Positions 9,341-23,500 of a stretch of DNA of 33,847 nucleotides are shown here, in pieces. Position 1 is the stretch's first letter; every line of letters starts with the position of its first letter. This DNA is from Rhizophagus sp. LPA8_4_AMF (taxonomy: Eukaryota > Glomeromycota > Glomeromycetes > Glomerales > Glomeraceae): the NCBI GenBank assembly GCA_021464525.1, contig JADRCO010000436.1, forward strand, positions 1 through 33,847, given 5' to 3'. The position numbers and the translations under genes were made by a program. The notes below the pieces were generated by a model that had not been told where the DNA came from, made no database searches, and was given only the letters and a program-made list of their open reading frames with translations.

Positions 9341-11123
9341 TTAATCTAATGCAAACACTTCTCTACAATACAAAATTCCTAACATTGGAGGTCCTAAAAA
9401 TAATCCGAACCAGAAGAACGCATTGCCAACCCATTTATTCCCTTTGATTACGGGTAATTTACTTAACCAAATTAAAGGAAGTTGAGTCATTTGAAGAAAA
9501 AATAAATACATTCTAATTTTTTTAGATACTACAACCATGACAAGTTCATGAATTAAAGATGATAGAAAGAATGTCATAAATGTAGCGTCTCTTTTAGACA
9601 ATTTGTAGGATTCAATTGAAGATTGATATACATGTCGAAGTAAAAAGTGATGTACAGGTTTGTTCCATTTCCTTGCAAATTCATCCCATGTTGTACTATT
9701 CCACCAATCATCATAAAAATTACGATCAGCAAAACTATAGAATTAAAAATTAAGATTAATAAATAACATGTAGTTTATTCGAACATTTATATTATTATCT
9801 TACCAAGTTAATTCTGCAAATACATTGCAAATGCACTCAAAAATAATATAAAATATTAATAAATAATTCATCATGAATGGAAAAAGCATTTGCACCATTG
9901 CATTATAAATTGAAGTTGAAACATTAGGGAGGACAGGAATTATATATGTTTCTGTGTTTACGTATAGAAGGAAGAATGTTCCAAAGGTAGCCAAAATTTT
10001 TTCAAAAAGATACCAAGGACGAATTCTATATTTTTAAAAAAATATAAATAATTAACCTAATTTTACAACATAAATCATTTAAGATTCGCTTACTTTTCGG
10101 TTCTTGGATATTCTAATTCGTATACTAAGGTTGGGACAAATAAGAAATCTACGTAATTTGTAAAAGTTACATTTTCTGGATAACGAATATTTCCTGCTGG
10201 GCTATGAAGATAACCCTCAACTTGTTCAATTTTGCTTTTTAATTGATCCAAGATTTGTTGCTTTTCATCTTCTTTCTTTTCATCTATTTCGTTATCGGTT
10301 TTTTTTGAATCTCCAATTAAATTAGCATATTTTTTCTTCAATTCGTAAAGATAAATAACATAAGTAGACAACTCGCCATTATAAAAAGAGTAAGAATGAA
10401 GTTTCATTAACATGGAAATCGTGTGGAGAACAAAGAAACCGCTTTGTACCCATGGCCAGCCTCTATTAATTAAAATAATAATTGAATAATAATTTTTATA
10501 AAAAAATAAATAAATCTAACTTGTCTTACTTAAAAAATGTCCAATAAATAGGAACAAACAAAAAAGTAGTTTGAAAAATGTGTTGAATTATCATTCCTGT
10601 ATATCTCCATCTAATCCAACCATGTGCAATTGCTTTTTGAAGTAAAACTGCGAAAAACATTGATCCGACCATACATGCATCGCTTAAAATCAACCCCAAT
10701 GCATCTTGTGAAAATAATCGGAAGAATGTTAAATCTAATAAAATTCCTGCTGATTGGAAATTTTTTACACCAGTTTGGATTATATAAAAGCCCATTGCTA
10801 TCCAGAATAACGTAAAGAATCCTCGAAATGGATACTGATGCGAATCTAAAGTTTCACGATCTAATTGAGAACTACGAGGTTGAAAGGTAACAACACGTTT
10901 TGCTATCTTTCTAGGTAATCTATTCAGCTCGTCATCATATGTTAATGTAGCGGATAAGGAGGTGGTTGTGGTGGTGATGGTGCTTTTGACGGAAAGGATA
11001 TGTTTTTTAACCGAAATTATATCTTCGGTCTTAAAAATAAAAAATATTTAGAAATAAAAGAAAGCAGAAAGGAAATATTTGAAATCTCGAAAATTTAGAA
11101 ACAACCTGAGTATTTTGCAGCAT
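9341..11123 (-). CDS. ARE2: Sterol O-acyltransferase (ARE1/ARE2, MBOAT family)
   Basis: Transfers an acyl chain from acyl-CoA to sterol in the ER membrane, giving sterol esters for lipid droplets. Five exons on the minus strand: 11123-11106, 11029-10530, 10462-10094, 10025-9804, 9734-9341. Introns are 67-76 bp, all GT-AG. They sum to 1503 nt, or 500 residues plus stop, with all phases consistent. Diagnostic signals: FYDDWWN (the FYxDWWN acyl-CoA motif), preceded by FAELTCFADRN and followed by WNKPVHHFLLRHVY; the catalytic His in SLIHELVM; and FFWFGLFLGPP near the C-terminus. All follow the yeast ARE order. Several hydrophobic membrane segments are evident (for example FFTLFWIAMGFYII and GMIIQHIFQTTFLFVPIYW). 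The soluble N-terminus has a Thr-rich run. DGAT1 shares FYxDWWN, but the flanks resemble ARE proteins more. The least certain part is the 18-nt first exon, which has a GTTGTT donor. No in-frame Met lies closer in the intron-2 acceptor side, which supports it. ARE1 versus ARE2 orthology is not resolved. Confidence 0.93.
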
Positions 11124-11586
11124 ATTTAAAGCAAGTAGAACCAAGTTTACCAAGTTTGAAAAGGTATTTTATTAATGAAGCAGGAAAATGTCAACAGGGG
11201 GTATTAGTTAATGAAAAGAGTTAGAATTCCAATTGACAAAAGATGGTAGACTTTTCAAACTTTATTTCTGGAGAAAGGATCGGTCCAACAATTTACCGAT
11301 GTATGAAAAAAGATTAACGCATAATTTTTTTTTTTCGAAAGAAATCAATTCACAATTCACGGTTTAAAAATATGCTTTTGTTCATGTGACTATAAATTTT
11401 AATTCACATGATGCTTATTTTCAGCTAAACTTTTGTCGGAAAAGTTCTTTTTATTTTTGGTTTTTTTTTTGGACACGTGTATAATTAATTATAAATACAA
11501 ATTAAATTTGTTTATTATCCACCTAGGATAATATTTTTGTAAATTAAAAGAAAATTAATACTTTTTATATCGGCATACGGATTCAT
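11124..11586. promoter_or_regulatory. Intergenic region between TRA1 3' end and acyltransferase start
   Basis: 463 bp separate the TRA1 stop from the downstream start on the same strand. It must hold the TRA1 terminator and the acyltransferase promoter. Poly-A/T runs are present (for example near 11326 and 11460). No specific factor site can be supported. Confidence 0.4.
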
Positions 11587-14500
11587 TTATAACCATTGCA
11601 TCCAAATAACCTTTAAGTGTAAAGAATATGATTAAAAAATACAGTAGAGACGTTTAACCTTGTACAAAAAATATCACTAACCTCCATTGCGGCCAAATTT
11701 TGTGGATTGCTAGCCATTGCGATCAAGTCTAAAAGCGAATTGCTAACGGCCCTCTGATGTATTTGTAAATGCTGTTTTTTATATGTACAAAAATGTTGGT
11801 AAATTGAATTTATCAAAAACTATTAGAAGATTTTTACATACCTTGTCTAACAATTTTTCTCGATCTGATTCTAGACAAGCAATAATCTTTGCTTTGTGAA
11901 CAATCTGTTCCACGTTTAGTTTGACCCTGTCTCGAAGTTGTTGTTCGCTGATCATCCTTTGGCACATATAGTGCCAGGTGATCAACTCATCACGAATAAA
12001 TACCCCAAGATACTGACCCATATCGAACTAAAAAATATTAAATAAATATTAACCTAATTTTAAGAGAATAAAAAACTTACTAAAGGCATAAAGACATACC
12101 TCTGGTTCAATTAAACAACGAGCAATGGACATCATGGCTATAAAGATTGTATGTATTAATACGCATTGTTTCATTCTTTTCTTAATTACCGTAATTATAA
12201 TCCTAATATACCTGAAATAAAAACTCCTTCAATTCCAATTGGCGTCATAAAATGTTGAATACTTCGAGTAAATCTGAATGGGACAGCCTCAGCATTGAAT
12301 AACAAGGGTTGGTGCGGATTGAATGCTAAATTGAACAAAATATTTTGGGATTATGAATATTATAAAGATATAGTTACGTATGAAAGCAACATAAATAACA
12401 TACTTGGAAGTAATTCCGAAGTCCAAATATTTCCTGTATTTCGCGAAATCATGAATTTATGTGGATGCCTTTGGCCAATGCACAATGCGTATGTCATAAA
12501 TGATACTGCTGCCATCTGATTGGTAAATTGTTTACGTATCGTCCAAAGATCTTCATGCGATTTCATAGTTTTATACATGAACTAAAAAAAAAAATTTAAT
12601 AATTATACAACATTTGAAATAAGTATATAACTCACCTTTGTTAACGTATCATTTGGGATATATTTCGTAGCGATTTGCTCGGCGATCTCGACTCTTAAAT
12701 TATACAAATCTTTTCTCTAAAATTTTCAATAAAACAGAATTAAAATAAAATTTGGATCACAAATTAAAAAAATGAATAAAAATCAAAAACATTACCACTA
12801 TAAGATGTGATAAATTATTTCTCATTTTTTTATTATAGTATATAATTGGATCATCCTTTGATATTCCAGTATTATCACAATGATCCTCATAAATGTCTTG
12901 AAGTGAACAATATGAAGAATCATCTTGGATAATTCTAATTTGAGGGGCTAATGGGATGATTAATGGAAGATGAAAGGAAAGATTGCGCTTGCGACTCTCT
13001 TTACGACGTTCTAACACGCTAAAATTCAGTCGAATTTGTTAATTCTAGCTTTCTTAAAATATCGATCGTTTATAATAATTATACCTATTAAGTATTCTAA
13101 AAAGTTGTATTATTCGTTCTTCACGACGGCTATGTCTTACTGAAGGATGTTGGACAGCGAATGGGTGAAGACTTCCATCATGCCCTCGAATTGTAACCCT
13201 TCGGTAACAAAATCCATGAGCTCTAACAACTTCAACGTCTGGCAAAAATCGATCAATTCGTACAAAATCTTGATTGTTATCTTTAAGCTAAAAAAATAAA
13301 TTTAATTTATTTGCATATTGATATGTTAATTAAATTTTCAAACTTAATTTAACTCACTAATAAATATTGTCCAGGTATTTCAACTTCCTCAAACTTTTGA
13401 TGTTGAAACTCAACAAGATAGGTGCTGAAATGTTCTAAATGCTGCTTTCGAGGTTTGCTATCCAATACAATTTCAAAACGATCTCTCCATTTACGAAGAG
13501 TCTCAACATAAGTTGCCAAGTCTGGCTTCCGGTTAATAAAGTCATCTTCAAATGCCGTCTATTCACAAGGCAAATTTAAACTAACATTAATAAAGATCTC
13601 CTTATAGGTAACAAATAAAAATAAACGTTAATACTTTTTTACCTTAATTGGTCCCGCATACAAATTATCTGCAAAACGTTTGATATTAGCTTCCATTATT
13701 GGAGATAATAATCCATTGTCATTAGGATTGTTCAATCTTGTAATTAGTTGCTATGATTAAAATTCGATGATAAGTATTGTTTAAGTGAGTAAGCAAAAAA
13801 AAAAAAAAATATTTTTTTTTATTTACCTGTACGCCATCATTTAAAAGTGTAACTATCAACCTATAAATATCTTCGTCTGATGATGGTTTAAGGCGTTGCT
13901 GAATCTGATCAACCATGGTTTCCATTGAAAGAGCCAACAATGGAAATGCTGTTTTCAAAATAGACATGATATCTTCTACGTGTTCCCATGGTTGTTTGGG
14001 AAGTTGTTGTTGGGCTCCCACTGGATTTATGGGTTGTAATGTATGCATAGCTGGATTAATTCCTGGAGTTGGCGTCATTGGTGACCTTCCAGATTCAACA
14101 CTCGCCGAAGGTGTTGTAGTTACATGTCCTTGCAAAACAATGTTAGGTGTTGTAGGGATATTATTTGTTGGTGTTGAAGTTGATTGAGTACTCGAGATAG
14201 TGGCAGGAGACACCCCATTAGAAACTGAATTCATGCCCTGAATATTTTGTATCGATTGTACAGGAACGTTAGGGGATGATGTTGGCATATTCATGCCATT
14301 ATTGATACCTTGCATTGCTGGGCTTTGTGGTGGTTGAGGAGGTACAGAACTTGATTGATTACCAAAGTTTATTGAATGAGTATTCATCTGAGAAGGACTT
14401 CTCTGAGCGGGGCTAGGACTTGCTTGACTTTGAGTTGCCTGCACTTTCCGGTGAATATTTCCATTAGATTTAATTAATCCTTCAGCAGCGTTTGTCGTTG

Positions 14501-17500
14501 ACGTAGGTACAGGTGTTGGAGTTGCTGGTGTGTTAACAGCAGAAGGCATATGTCCAGTACGAGCTGCTGCTTGCTGTTGTGCAATAGCAGCCTGCTTTTT
14601 AATTAACATGTATTCTTCTCTTGCTGTTCTTAAATGATAATGCAGCGCCTATATATATATATAAATATTTATAAAATAAGTACTGTATTTTAATAAGCGA
14701 AACATCATTATAAATTGATAATACCTGTGGATACTGTTTTGCAATCTTCATAAGAATAATACGAGCATGTTTGGCTTCTTTATGCATCAAACAAATTATA
14801 AGTTGTGGTATAAACGTTATCCAATACCATACTGGGACGTCACTCTTGCTATTATATATTTCAAACACTCGTGATATGTGGCTCTGAGGGTCCTCAAGAG
14901 ATAAGAGCCACAAAATACGGATAAGTAACTTTCTTGACTTGGCATTATTATATAAACCCGCAGCTTGTAAATAACAACTCAAAGCATTAGCAGCTAAAGT
15001 GGTATCACCAGGCTCTTCTTTAAACTTGCGATCGTTATAGTATCCCCAAGCTGCCCAGGCTTTAGGAAGACGCATTTCAACTTGAACTGCCCGAGAAAAA
15101 CTATCATTAGCTTCTGCATTTCTACCTAATTTCGCTAATATCATTCCGCGTAAGGTATGAAACTCTGCTTTTTGTTGAGGACCAAAATAATTTAAATTCG
15201 TATTATTTATAACATCCAAAGCTGCTGACACTTCCCCTGGATTTTGATAGTGACACTTAGTTTGTTCTCTTAATTTTAGGAATGCTTCTTGGATTTCAAT
15301 ATTAGGCAATGAATATATGTGCTGTAAGAAATTTACACATACATCAGATAAATGATGTTTTCTTGCAACGTGAGCGAAACGATTTATTGTCCATGCAGTT
15401 TCATGATGACCACGAAACGGGTAATTTGTTGGGGCCATCGTATTATTGTTAGGCTGTAACTGAAATTGAGCAAACGACTTATTTATGACAGCAAATACAT
15501 GCCTTCGCCATGCTACAATATCACTCCATATATTAATATCGTCCCACATATTAGGTAATCGTTCTCTCCAACTTTGTAATACAGTTTTTAGCTCACTAGC
15601 TTTAGTGTCCGCATTTTGATTATTTATACTGGCTAAAGTTGCAAACATTTTTGTAGCCTCATCAAATTCTACTAATATTTGGAAAGTATGTAATAATGAA
15701 ATATGGCTATGAGATACCACATTAGGTAATGTATGCCATTTATGTAAAACCGATTGATGAGCTTCCCCAGATAACTTCTTATATTCTTCTAAATTATTGC
15801 TATTGAGAGATTTCATTAAAGATATAAATGCTTCAAATACTTTACCACGCGGTGAAGAGGAATCTGGCATTAACATATTAGCTTGTTCGATTAACTCTTT
15901 TTCAATTGTCCAATCCGTTAAACGGAAAGAACATTCAATCATTAAATCAGTATTATTCTCATTCTTTGCAAAGTCAATTAGAATATCCCATTGTTGTAAT
16001 TTTTGCGCACAGACTATCCACCGATCTTCCCATAATAAATATTCAGGCTCGGTGCATTGCGAACCTGATGATTTAACTTTATTCTGAGCATTTTCATAAA
16101 TTATTTGTGCTTGTACCCAATTTCCACTTTGCTCGGACGAAATTGCTGAATTTGTTTCAACATATCTTCCACGTCGCCTCCATAACCCATAATACATGTC
16201 ATCTTCAGACAAAGAAGAATATAAATCTGCTAGAGCATCCAAAGTACTATCTTTATATTTCTCATCATCTTTATCGCCATCGTTCACAGTACGTTGAAGC
16301 ATTTCCATAGAAATATGCCATGCACCATGAATCTTTCCAAGATATTTTATTAAATGTGGAGGCAATTTAATAACGTGCACACAACGAGATATACCGTCTA
16401 ATAAGGCTTGTATACAATTTGGTCTCGCATCAGCCTGCGATGAATGATAATCTTTTGATAAGAGCGATACCAAACTATCTGTTAATTCTTGCCTATCTTT
16501 ATTTGATATGGCAGACCAACATATTGGAAATAGGTCAACCCAAATTTTGTAAGCAACATTATCGTCTAAACGATGAAGTTGTTTTAAAGGTGATAATAAA
16601 TCGCTAACACGTAATTTTCTCATGTCACGTAAAAATTCTTGACGACTTACAATAAACTCTTTCAATTCCTCATTTATATTCGATTGATGATATGTGAAAT
16701 TAGGAACTCCAACTGTAGTAATTGCTTTTGTTTGTAAACAATGAACTGGTGGTTGGATCTTTTTCTTAGAAGAAATTGATCCGATCAATAAATCTAAAGC
16801 TTGATGAATCCAGAAAAAATTAACAAGATATTCCCAATTTTGTACAGAGATTATGTAGGTGAGACGCGTTGGTAAAAGTTTAGGCCTGCTCTGGTCAAAT
16901 ATATCAATAAACCGATTACGTAGTTTAGGATTCCCATAACGCGTTCCCATAAGAAATGCTTGTTCCAATCTCACAGTCAATTCAGATCTAGCAAATGAGG
17001 GGTTACTATATATATCAACGACTAGATTTAGATAATCCTCAATTAAAGTCTTGTCTTCTAGAGATTCATAACATAACATCTTTAGTAGTATTCTACCCTG
17101 TTCCTCCATAGTTGGATATGGTTCAACTTTATCAATTACCCATTGTTTTGCCATTTCGAAAATGGAGCGTGAAAGTTCAATGTCTTTTGACTTTTCTATT
17201 AAGTGTGAGAGAGATGTAAGAAAAGCTTGTCTTGATTCAGTCAGCTCTGAAATTCGAGAATTCACTAATTGTAACGACATAATCAAGATATTAACAGATG
17301 AATCTGGATTTTGTCCATTATTATTTGCAATATTACTTCCACTAGAAGTAGTATTTTGTATTGGATCATTTGTAAGTTTTTGAACAACTTGGATAATTCC
17401 AGGTAAGAAATTATCAATATTTTTTGGCATTGAATAGCCCACAGCTCTCAATAACATCATCACACTATATAAATTATTCAAATTTTGAAGTCCATCTTGG

Positions 17501-20500
17501 ATCGTTGTATGGATCATTTTAATAAAGCTATCAACATCTGTTTCTTGTTTTATTACAGGTTGCGGCTCTGGTGATGATTCAACTGGCTCAACTGGGAACG
17601 TACTTGCATATACTTGGTAGATTTTAACCAGAACCGGATGAAGACATTTTTGAATGCGTGAATTATTGCTTTTAATACTACGTTCAAGTAATTCTCTTAA
17701 GTTGTCAATGTTTGTGATGCACCAATCAGTCTGTTTCCGATCCAAAATTACATCAATAACGTCCAAACTATTGCAAATACTATCAAGAGTATTATCCGTA
17801 ACGTCAGCTTTAAGAGTTCGATCAAAAATGCTCAATTTCACATTAACTTCGGGCCAGAATTCGGATTGTAAAAACTCTTTTATTAAATCAAGAGCTCTTC
17901 GAGTTAATCCAATTTTAATGACCGACTCACTAGAAGTACACACAAATCGAACAAGATAATTGACAACGTTCTCTCTCAAACTTAGATTTAAAATGTATCT
18001 AGAATTTTGGTCCGATATAACTCCACGCAATTCTCCACTATGTTCCATTAGTTGTCTTTTACGCGGAGAAAACTCTGTTTCGGCTTCAAATCTTCGTTTT
18101 TCAGGTGTTGTTGCAACGGGAGTTGAAGCAGCGCTATTAGTGTAAAGATCTTGTGAGCGATATTCTGATATTCTACGTCTTTCCCATTTCAGAATCAATT
18201 CAGAAAGATCTATTGTCAAGAGTCGAGTTTCTGCAGTTGCACTCTGAAGTAATCCTAATCGTGTTAAAGTATTCGCTATTTGGGGCATAAAATGCTCCCG
18301 ATACTCATAAAATAAATCTGGGTGACGTACAAGCATCTGATAAACATTAACTAATTGGGAAACGCTATGACCATCCTCTAAAAGAACTTTCTTAGTATAA
18401 TGAATCCAAGTAGGAGGTGGTGATTTCTTGTTTTTATCTTTCTTTTCATCGATAGGCGGTGGCGGAATTCTATATCTTGGAACAACCGGCGCAAGAATAT
18501 CCAATGCTTGCTTTACCAATGTCCTTGCTTCGGGTTGGTGAGCGCGCAACAATGCAGCATAGGATTGGAACGTTATTTTAAAACTTATAGAATCAAATTC
18601 AGCACAAATATGAGCTAAAAAAACAAAAGCAGCTTGCTTTGCTGTAATATCATCAACTTTCGACCAATTCCAACCAAATTTTGCAAGATAGCTTCGTGTA
18701 GTTATAATATGTGGAACTTTTTGTACAAGAAGAGTTGAAAATTGAAGTACTTCAATCCGTAACGAGTCTTCAATCTCATCATGCGTATCAGCCAAGTAAT
18801 GCCATAAATTCTGTATTTTATCCATCTGTTTAGTTCCAATGATTTGTTCATATTGTCCTTTGTAAAAGGCATATAAAAGCATAGGAGTAATAATTATTCT
18901 TAAAGATTGTTTTTTGATACATTGTGATATGAACGGATCATCAAACGTATCCAAAAATTTATCCAGAATGATTCTTTTTTGTTCTGCAGTATATTTCATT
19001 GCAACTTCCTCTTGGTAAAACTTTTTCAAAAATGTGTAATCGATCAAACTACTATGAGAGAAGATTGTAACCAGATCAAATAAAAGTTCGTAATCATCTG
19101 GCTTTTCTTTTAAATAACTAATAAAAATCTCAACCAAATATTTAGATTCGCGGGTTTGATCTAAACTTAAAGTATCTTCATTTTTTAATCGATTTAAACG
19201 ACCATTATCATTCCAAGCAAGTTTTAAACAATTCAAAATAGTTTCAGAAGAAGGTTCAATTAACCACTTTGGATGATACTTTACTATTTGACGAATAATC
19301 AAAATTCTTTGAAATTTAGCTTCATCTGGACTACTTTGATCTGAATTATTTTGATCTTGAATACTTGAAGTCCTATTTATTAACTTAACGGGATCTTCCA
19401 TTATGACTTGTCGAAGTTTAGATGCCTCTTCTGCTCCAAGCAAATTAACAAATAATCTACTATATTTTCTGTCACCTATCTTGTCATAAAAATACTCAAT
19501 TGCCTCCGATGAATATCTATTCAAAAATTTAATAAGAGGCAATCTGAAAGGACTAGATTTTGAGCGACGTAATTGTTCTTCCAAATTTAAAACAATGGGA
19601 ACCAAATCTCCCAAAAAAATATGAGCGGCTGATGGCAAAAGATGAAATACATTCAAGATAGCAACAATTATCCTAATGGATTCAACCTCTATTAAAGGTT
19701 TCCCAGCAGCTTCTTGTAGAACAGTAGGTTCCGCCCATTGAATAAGGTGATCGAGAAGCTTCTTACCGATTTCTACTTTAAAATAATTGGTAAGCAATTC
19801 CAGAAGTCTAGCTAGACCATCAAGTCCTTGAACAGTCAATTTTTTGTGATCGGACAAATTTACTAAAATAGGTCGTAGACCTGCCTGAAGTAAATCTTTT
19901 GGCAATTTATGTTGTTGTTGAAGAACTTGCTGAAGTCCTTTATTTGCTACATCAACAACTTCAGGTGCTCTCGAGTATAATGACTTAAAAAAAACGGTTG
20001 TAATTCGAGATCGAGTATTAACAGCAGTATTCTGTGGAAAAGTTTCTGAACGTGCCATGGCTTTTGATAATAATTTAATACAGACGATCCGTAAGTTTAT
20101 TGCAGACGCCGAATTTTTGAATTGTGTAGTTCTACTAACCAAATTTTGATCTTCGGCATCAGCTAACTGAAGGGCTTCGTTAAGTAACCTTACTAGTTCT
20201 TCATTCTGATGGAAATCTAAAAACGGAGGATCCAATGATAAACAAAATGTAATAGCATCAATATGTCCTATTTGCATTGAAGGTGGAAGAGCTCGAAGTG
20301 GTTTTCCAAAAATAGGATTAAGTAATTCATCTCTCGCTTTAGAAAGTAAAACGGTCACATCTTTCTTCGTTAATTCAGCTAAAAGATAAAATGCTGTTTG
20401 TACAGTTTCTCTAACTGTAGCATTTGCGTTTGAAAGTTCAGAAACTAAGAGAGTAATAAGTCTGTCAAATTTTTGTCTATCAGGCGATTCTTGAGGAATG

Positions 20501-23500
20501 TCTGACATTTGATTATCATCTCTATCAACAGGTTGTTCTGTTCGATTGCAAACCCTAAGAACATGCAATAAAATGTCCGCTGCGTTATCAACATAGCCAG
20601 CCGCGAATTCAGACGACATGTCTTTTAAAATAAATAGCAAAGACTTAACGAATTCAAGTTGATGGTCCATCATCCATCGAGTTCCCATGTCAATTTGTGA
20701 ACTAAGAACTGATATACCCATACAGCCTCCACTTTTACGATACCATTCTTGTTTATAACAGCAAGAACAAAAACGTGATGCCAAAACGTGAAACATAGGA
20801 AAATAATATATTACTTCCTTTGTTCCTGTAACCAATATACATGTTTCGTATATTATCTTCAAAGCTGACGCAGCAAGCTCGCGGAGTTTGCTATTTTCAG
20901 ATGTCATAACTTCTACCAAAGCATCCACCATAATTTTATTCTCTAAGTTGTATTTTTTCTCATAATTATGGAAATCAATTTTTTTCTCTCTAGTATTACG
21001 GAAATCAATAGCTTCACCAACCTCTAATAAAGCAAAATGTTTACAAATATTTTGTAAGAAAGGCCAAGCTTGATCTTTAAGTTCAGGTATAGACGAAGCA
21101 ACAAATAATGCACAAATCACATTCTGCAATGTATCTTCTTGTAAATTCTTTCTTCTCAAAATTTGTTTGTGACCCTCTTTTTTAACTTTTTTCGATATTG
21201 TTGATTGATTTTCACTATTAGGTAAGTCAACATCCATATCGTCATTGTCAGTAAGACTTGCTGACAATTTATTGTTTAACAATTCTGTATTTTCGCCCAT
21301 TACATTCGGTAAAAACTCTTGATGAAGTCTTTCGGTAATACAAGCAGCTAAACCTTCATCTCCTTCGTTCAAATCGAATAAAAGTGGAATAGTAGCAACT
21401 AAAAATTTATAAGCGTGCTTTCTATAAAAAGTAGAGACATTAGAATCTTGCAATGTTCTTATAGATAACGATAAACATTCATCTAAAGAAAAAGAATGTG
21501 ACGCCAATGAAGGATCAAAATAAATTTGAAGGTCTAGACCACTTAATGAAGGTATATTTGTTGCAAGTTGTGGTGGATCCTTGAGCATACGACGATTTCG
21601 ACCTCCCAATTTACCTAATATCCTAGTCGTCACAAGGCTATGAGATTGATTATACGGAGATGGTTTAAGATGTTTCCACAAGGCGTGCATTAAGTCATTA
21701 ATAACGGGTGCCATTATAGGATCCAAAAACTCCGGCGTCAAATTGTCGATGCAAAGTTCCAAAGTTCTCAGGCCTTGTGTAACTAATTCTGTACCAGCTT
21801 GTAACGCCAAGACAAGAGGCTTCATCAAGAAACTTAGATAAGGTAAAAGTACACTGAGACGAACAGGAACCGTAAGACATAATTCAACAAATAAATCACG
21901 CATGCGCTGCTTGTTTGTTAATGAAAGGAGGGTATTCAATCCTTCCAAAAGCACTTGTAATAATGGTAAAACTTCTTTATATAACATTTCAAATCTACCG
22001 CCACCAATACTTCTGAAAAGAATCCTAAGCAACATAAAATAATTGAATGGCTCTTTGGCCTTTGCTGATAATTTCATTGACGAAGTAATAATGTTAGCAA
22101 GGTGTGGGTGAAGAACCATTTCATTTTGATGTGGAAAAGCGGTAACAGACATAAATGCCAATTTGAATAAACGAAGCATTATGGAAGAGTATAATGTATC
22201 CTGTCCTCCTAGTTTATCTAATCTATCTACAAGAAATCGTAATAGAATTCCGGCAAAATTTTGAGAAATTACTTCATTAGTTGCCAAAAATAGTTGTGGA
22301 ATTTGTAATAATGAAGGGTTTTGTAGTATTTTATCAAAAAAGAGACCCATTTGCGATGCAAATATTTCTTGGAAAATTGCAGGATCTATAAAGAAAAACG
22401 CACTACTAAAATGCTCCAATGCATCTTTTTCAAGCTTCGAAAATGGTCCAATTCTACTTGAACTTTCTAAAGATAATAATTTCTCGGTAAGTTTTATTTG
22501 GGATCTTTCTAAATTATCTACATTAAAATAATCAAAACAGCAAACACCATCTCGGAATAGACGAACAAAAATATCTATTTGTTCTTGAGTAAAACCACGT
22601 GCAACAGAATTATACAGCTGGGGATTTATAGAATTTCCGTTAGAATTATCTGGTTGTGGTAGTGGCGGATTGGTTTGTTTCAATCCAATTATAATTGGTT
22701 TAAGGCATGATACAAGATTTCTGAATAAAAATCGTCCCTCTAAATAACAAACAATAAATAATTTAGTATAAACACCGTTAGAAATTACAAAATAACGAAA
22801 ATACCATTTATTATGTCCTGCTGCAGTTCATTAGGTGAAGCTGTATGGATAGGCCGTGCTTGTTCAAAGTCGAAATAATCAGTTGATTGTTCTGCTGAAT
22901 TATCTTCATTAAATTCTGAACTTTTCTTTTTCTGATGGTGACGTTGGTAATCCACAAAAAGAAGATTCAATGTTGTAAATTTAGTGGCAAAAGTATCCAA
23001 TATTTTTATTAACAAGTCTCTTGCTATTATAATGCAACTTGTTAATTTACGTTTTAATAAAATACTGATAAAACCACCTGACGTACCTTCATCTTTGTCA
23101 TCTCTTTTAGGAATATTTACAATACATTCAGTTAGGTTTAACAATAATTTTGAACACATAGTTTGAATACCGGCAGCCAACGTCGGATCGTGTAGATTGC
23201 GCGAATACATATATACTGTTTTGGAAAGTTGTGTGGGGGTAAGCTTGTTTCGTACATGATGAACTAAATCTGCTAGCATACTATATGCCATTGGCCTACA
23301 TTAAAGAAATATTTTAAGTTATAATAAACTATTTAGAAAACAGAAATTACGAAAGATAAATAGTCACGTGCCTTAACGTATCATGAGACGTAACGCTAGT
23401 ACCAACCAATACTTTCTCATCGAGAAGAATATCGATTTTGTTAATAAAAGTATTTCGAATGTCAGTCGACAGAATATGTCTGGTTGCAACCAATAAATCC

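Noticed and set aside
9341-11123. Diacylglycerol acyltransferase DGAT1 as the identity of the MBOAT gene
   Set aside because: FYxDWWN alone would allow it, but the flanking FAELTxFADRxFY and WNxPVHxFLLRHVY contexts match the yeast ARE proteins better.
11613-11681. Unspliced C-terminal extension of TRA1 after NPQNLAAME
   Set aside because: It would replace the invariant FATC ending with an unrelated tail. A proper intron and a 24-nt exon encoding V-I-W-M-Q-W-L are present.
12295-12519. Plus-strand frame of 74 codons near the TRA1 3' end
   Set aside because: It crosses TRA1 exons 16 and 17 and the intron between them in antisense. The sense strand has strong Tra1 similarity.
13915-14187. Plus-strand open frame of 90 codons opposite TRA1 exon 10
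   Set aside because: It is the antisense shadow of the Q/P/S/T-rich linker, whose biased codons keep the opposite strand open. No family or start context is seen.
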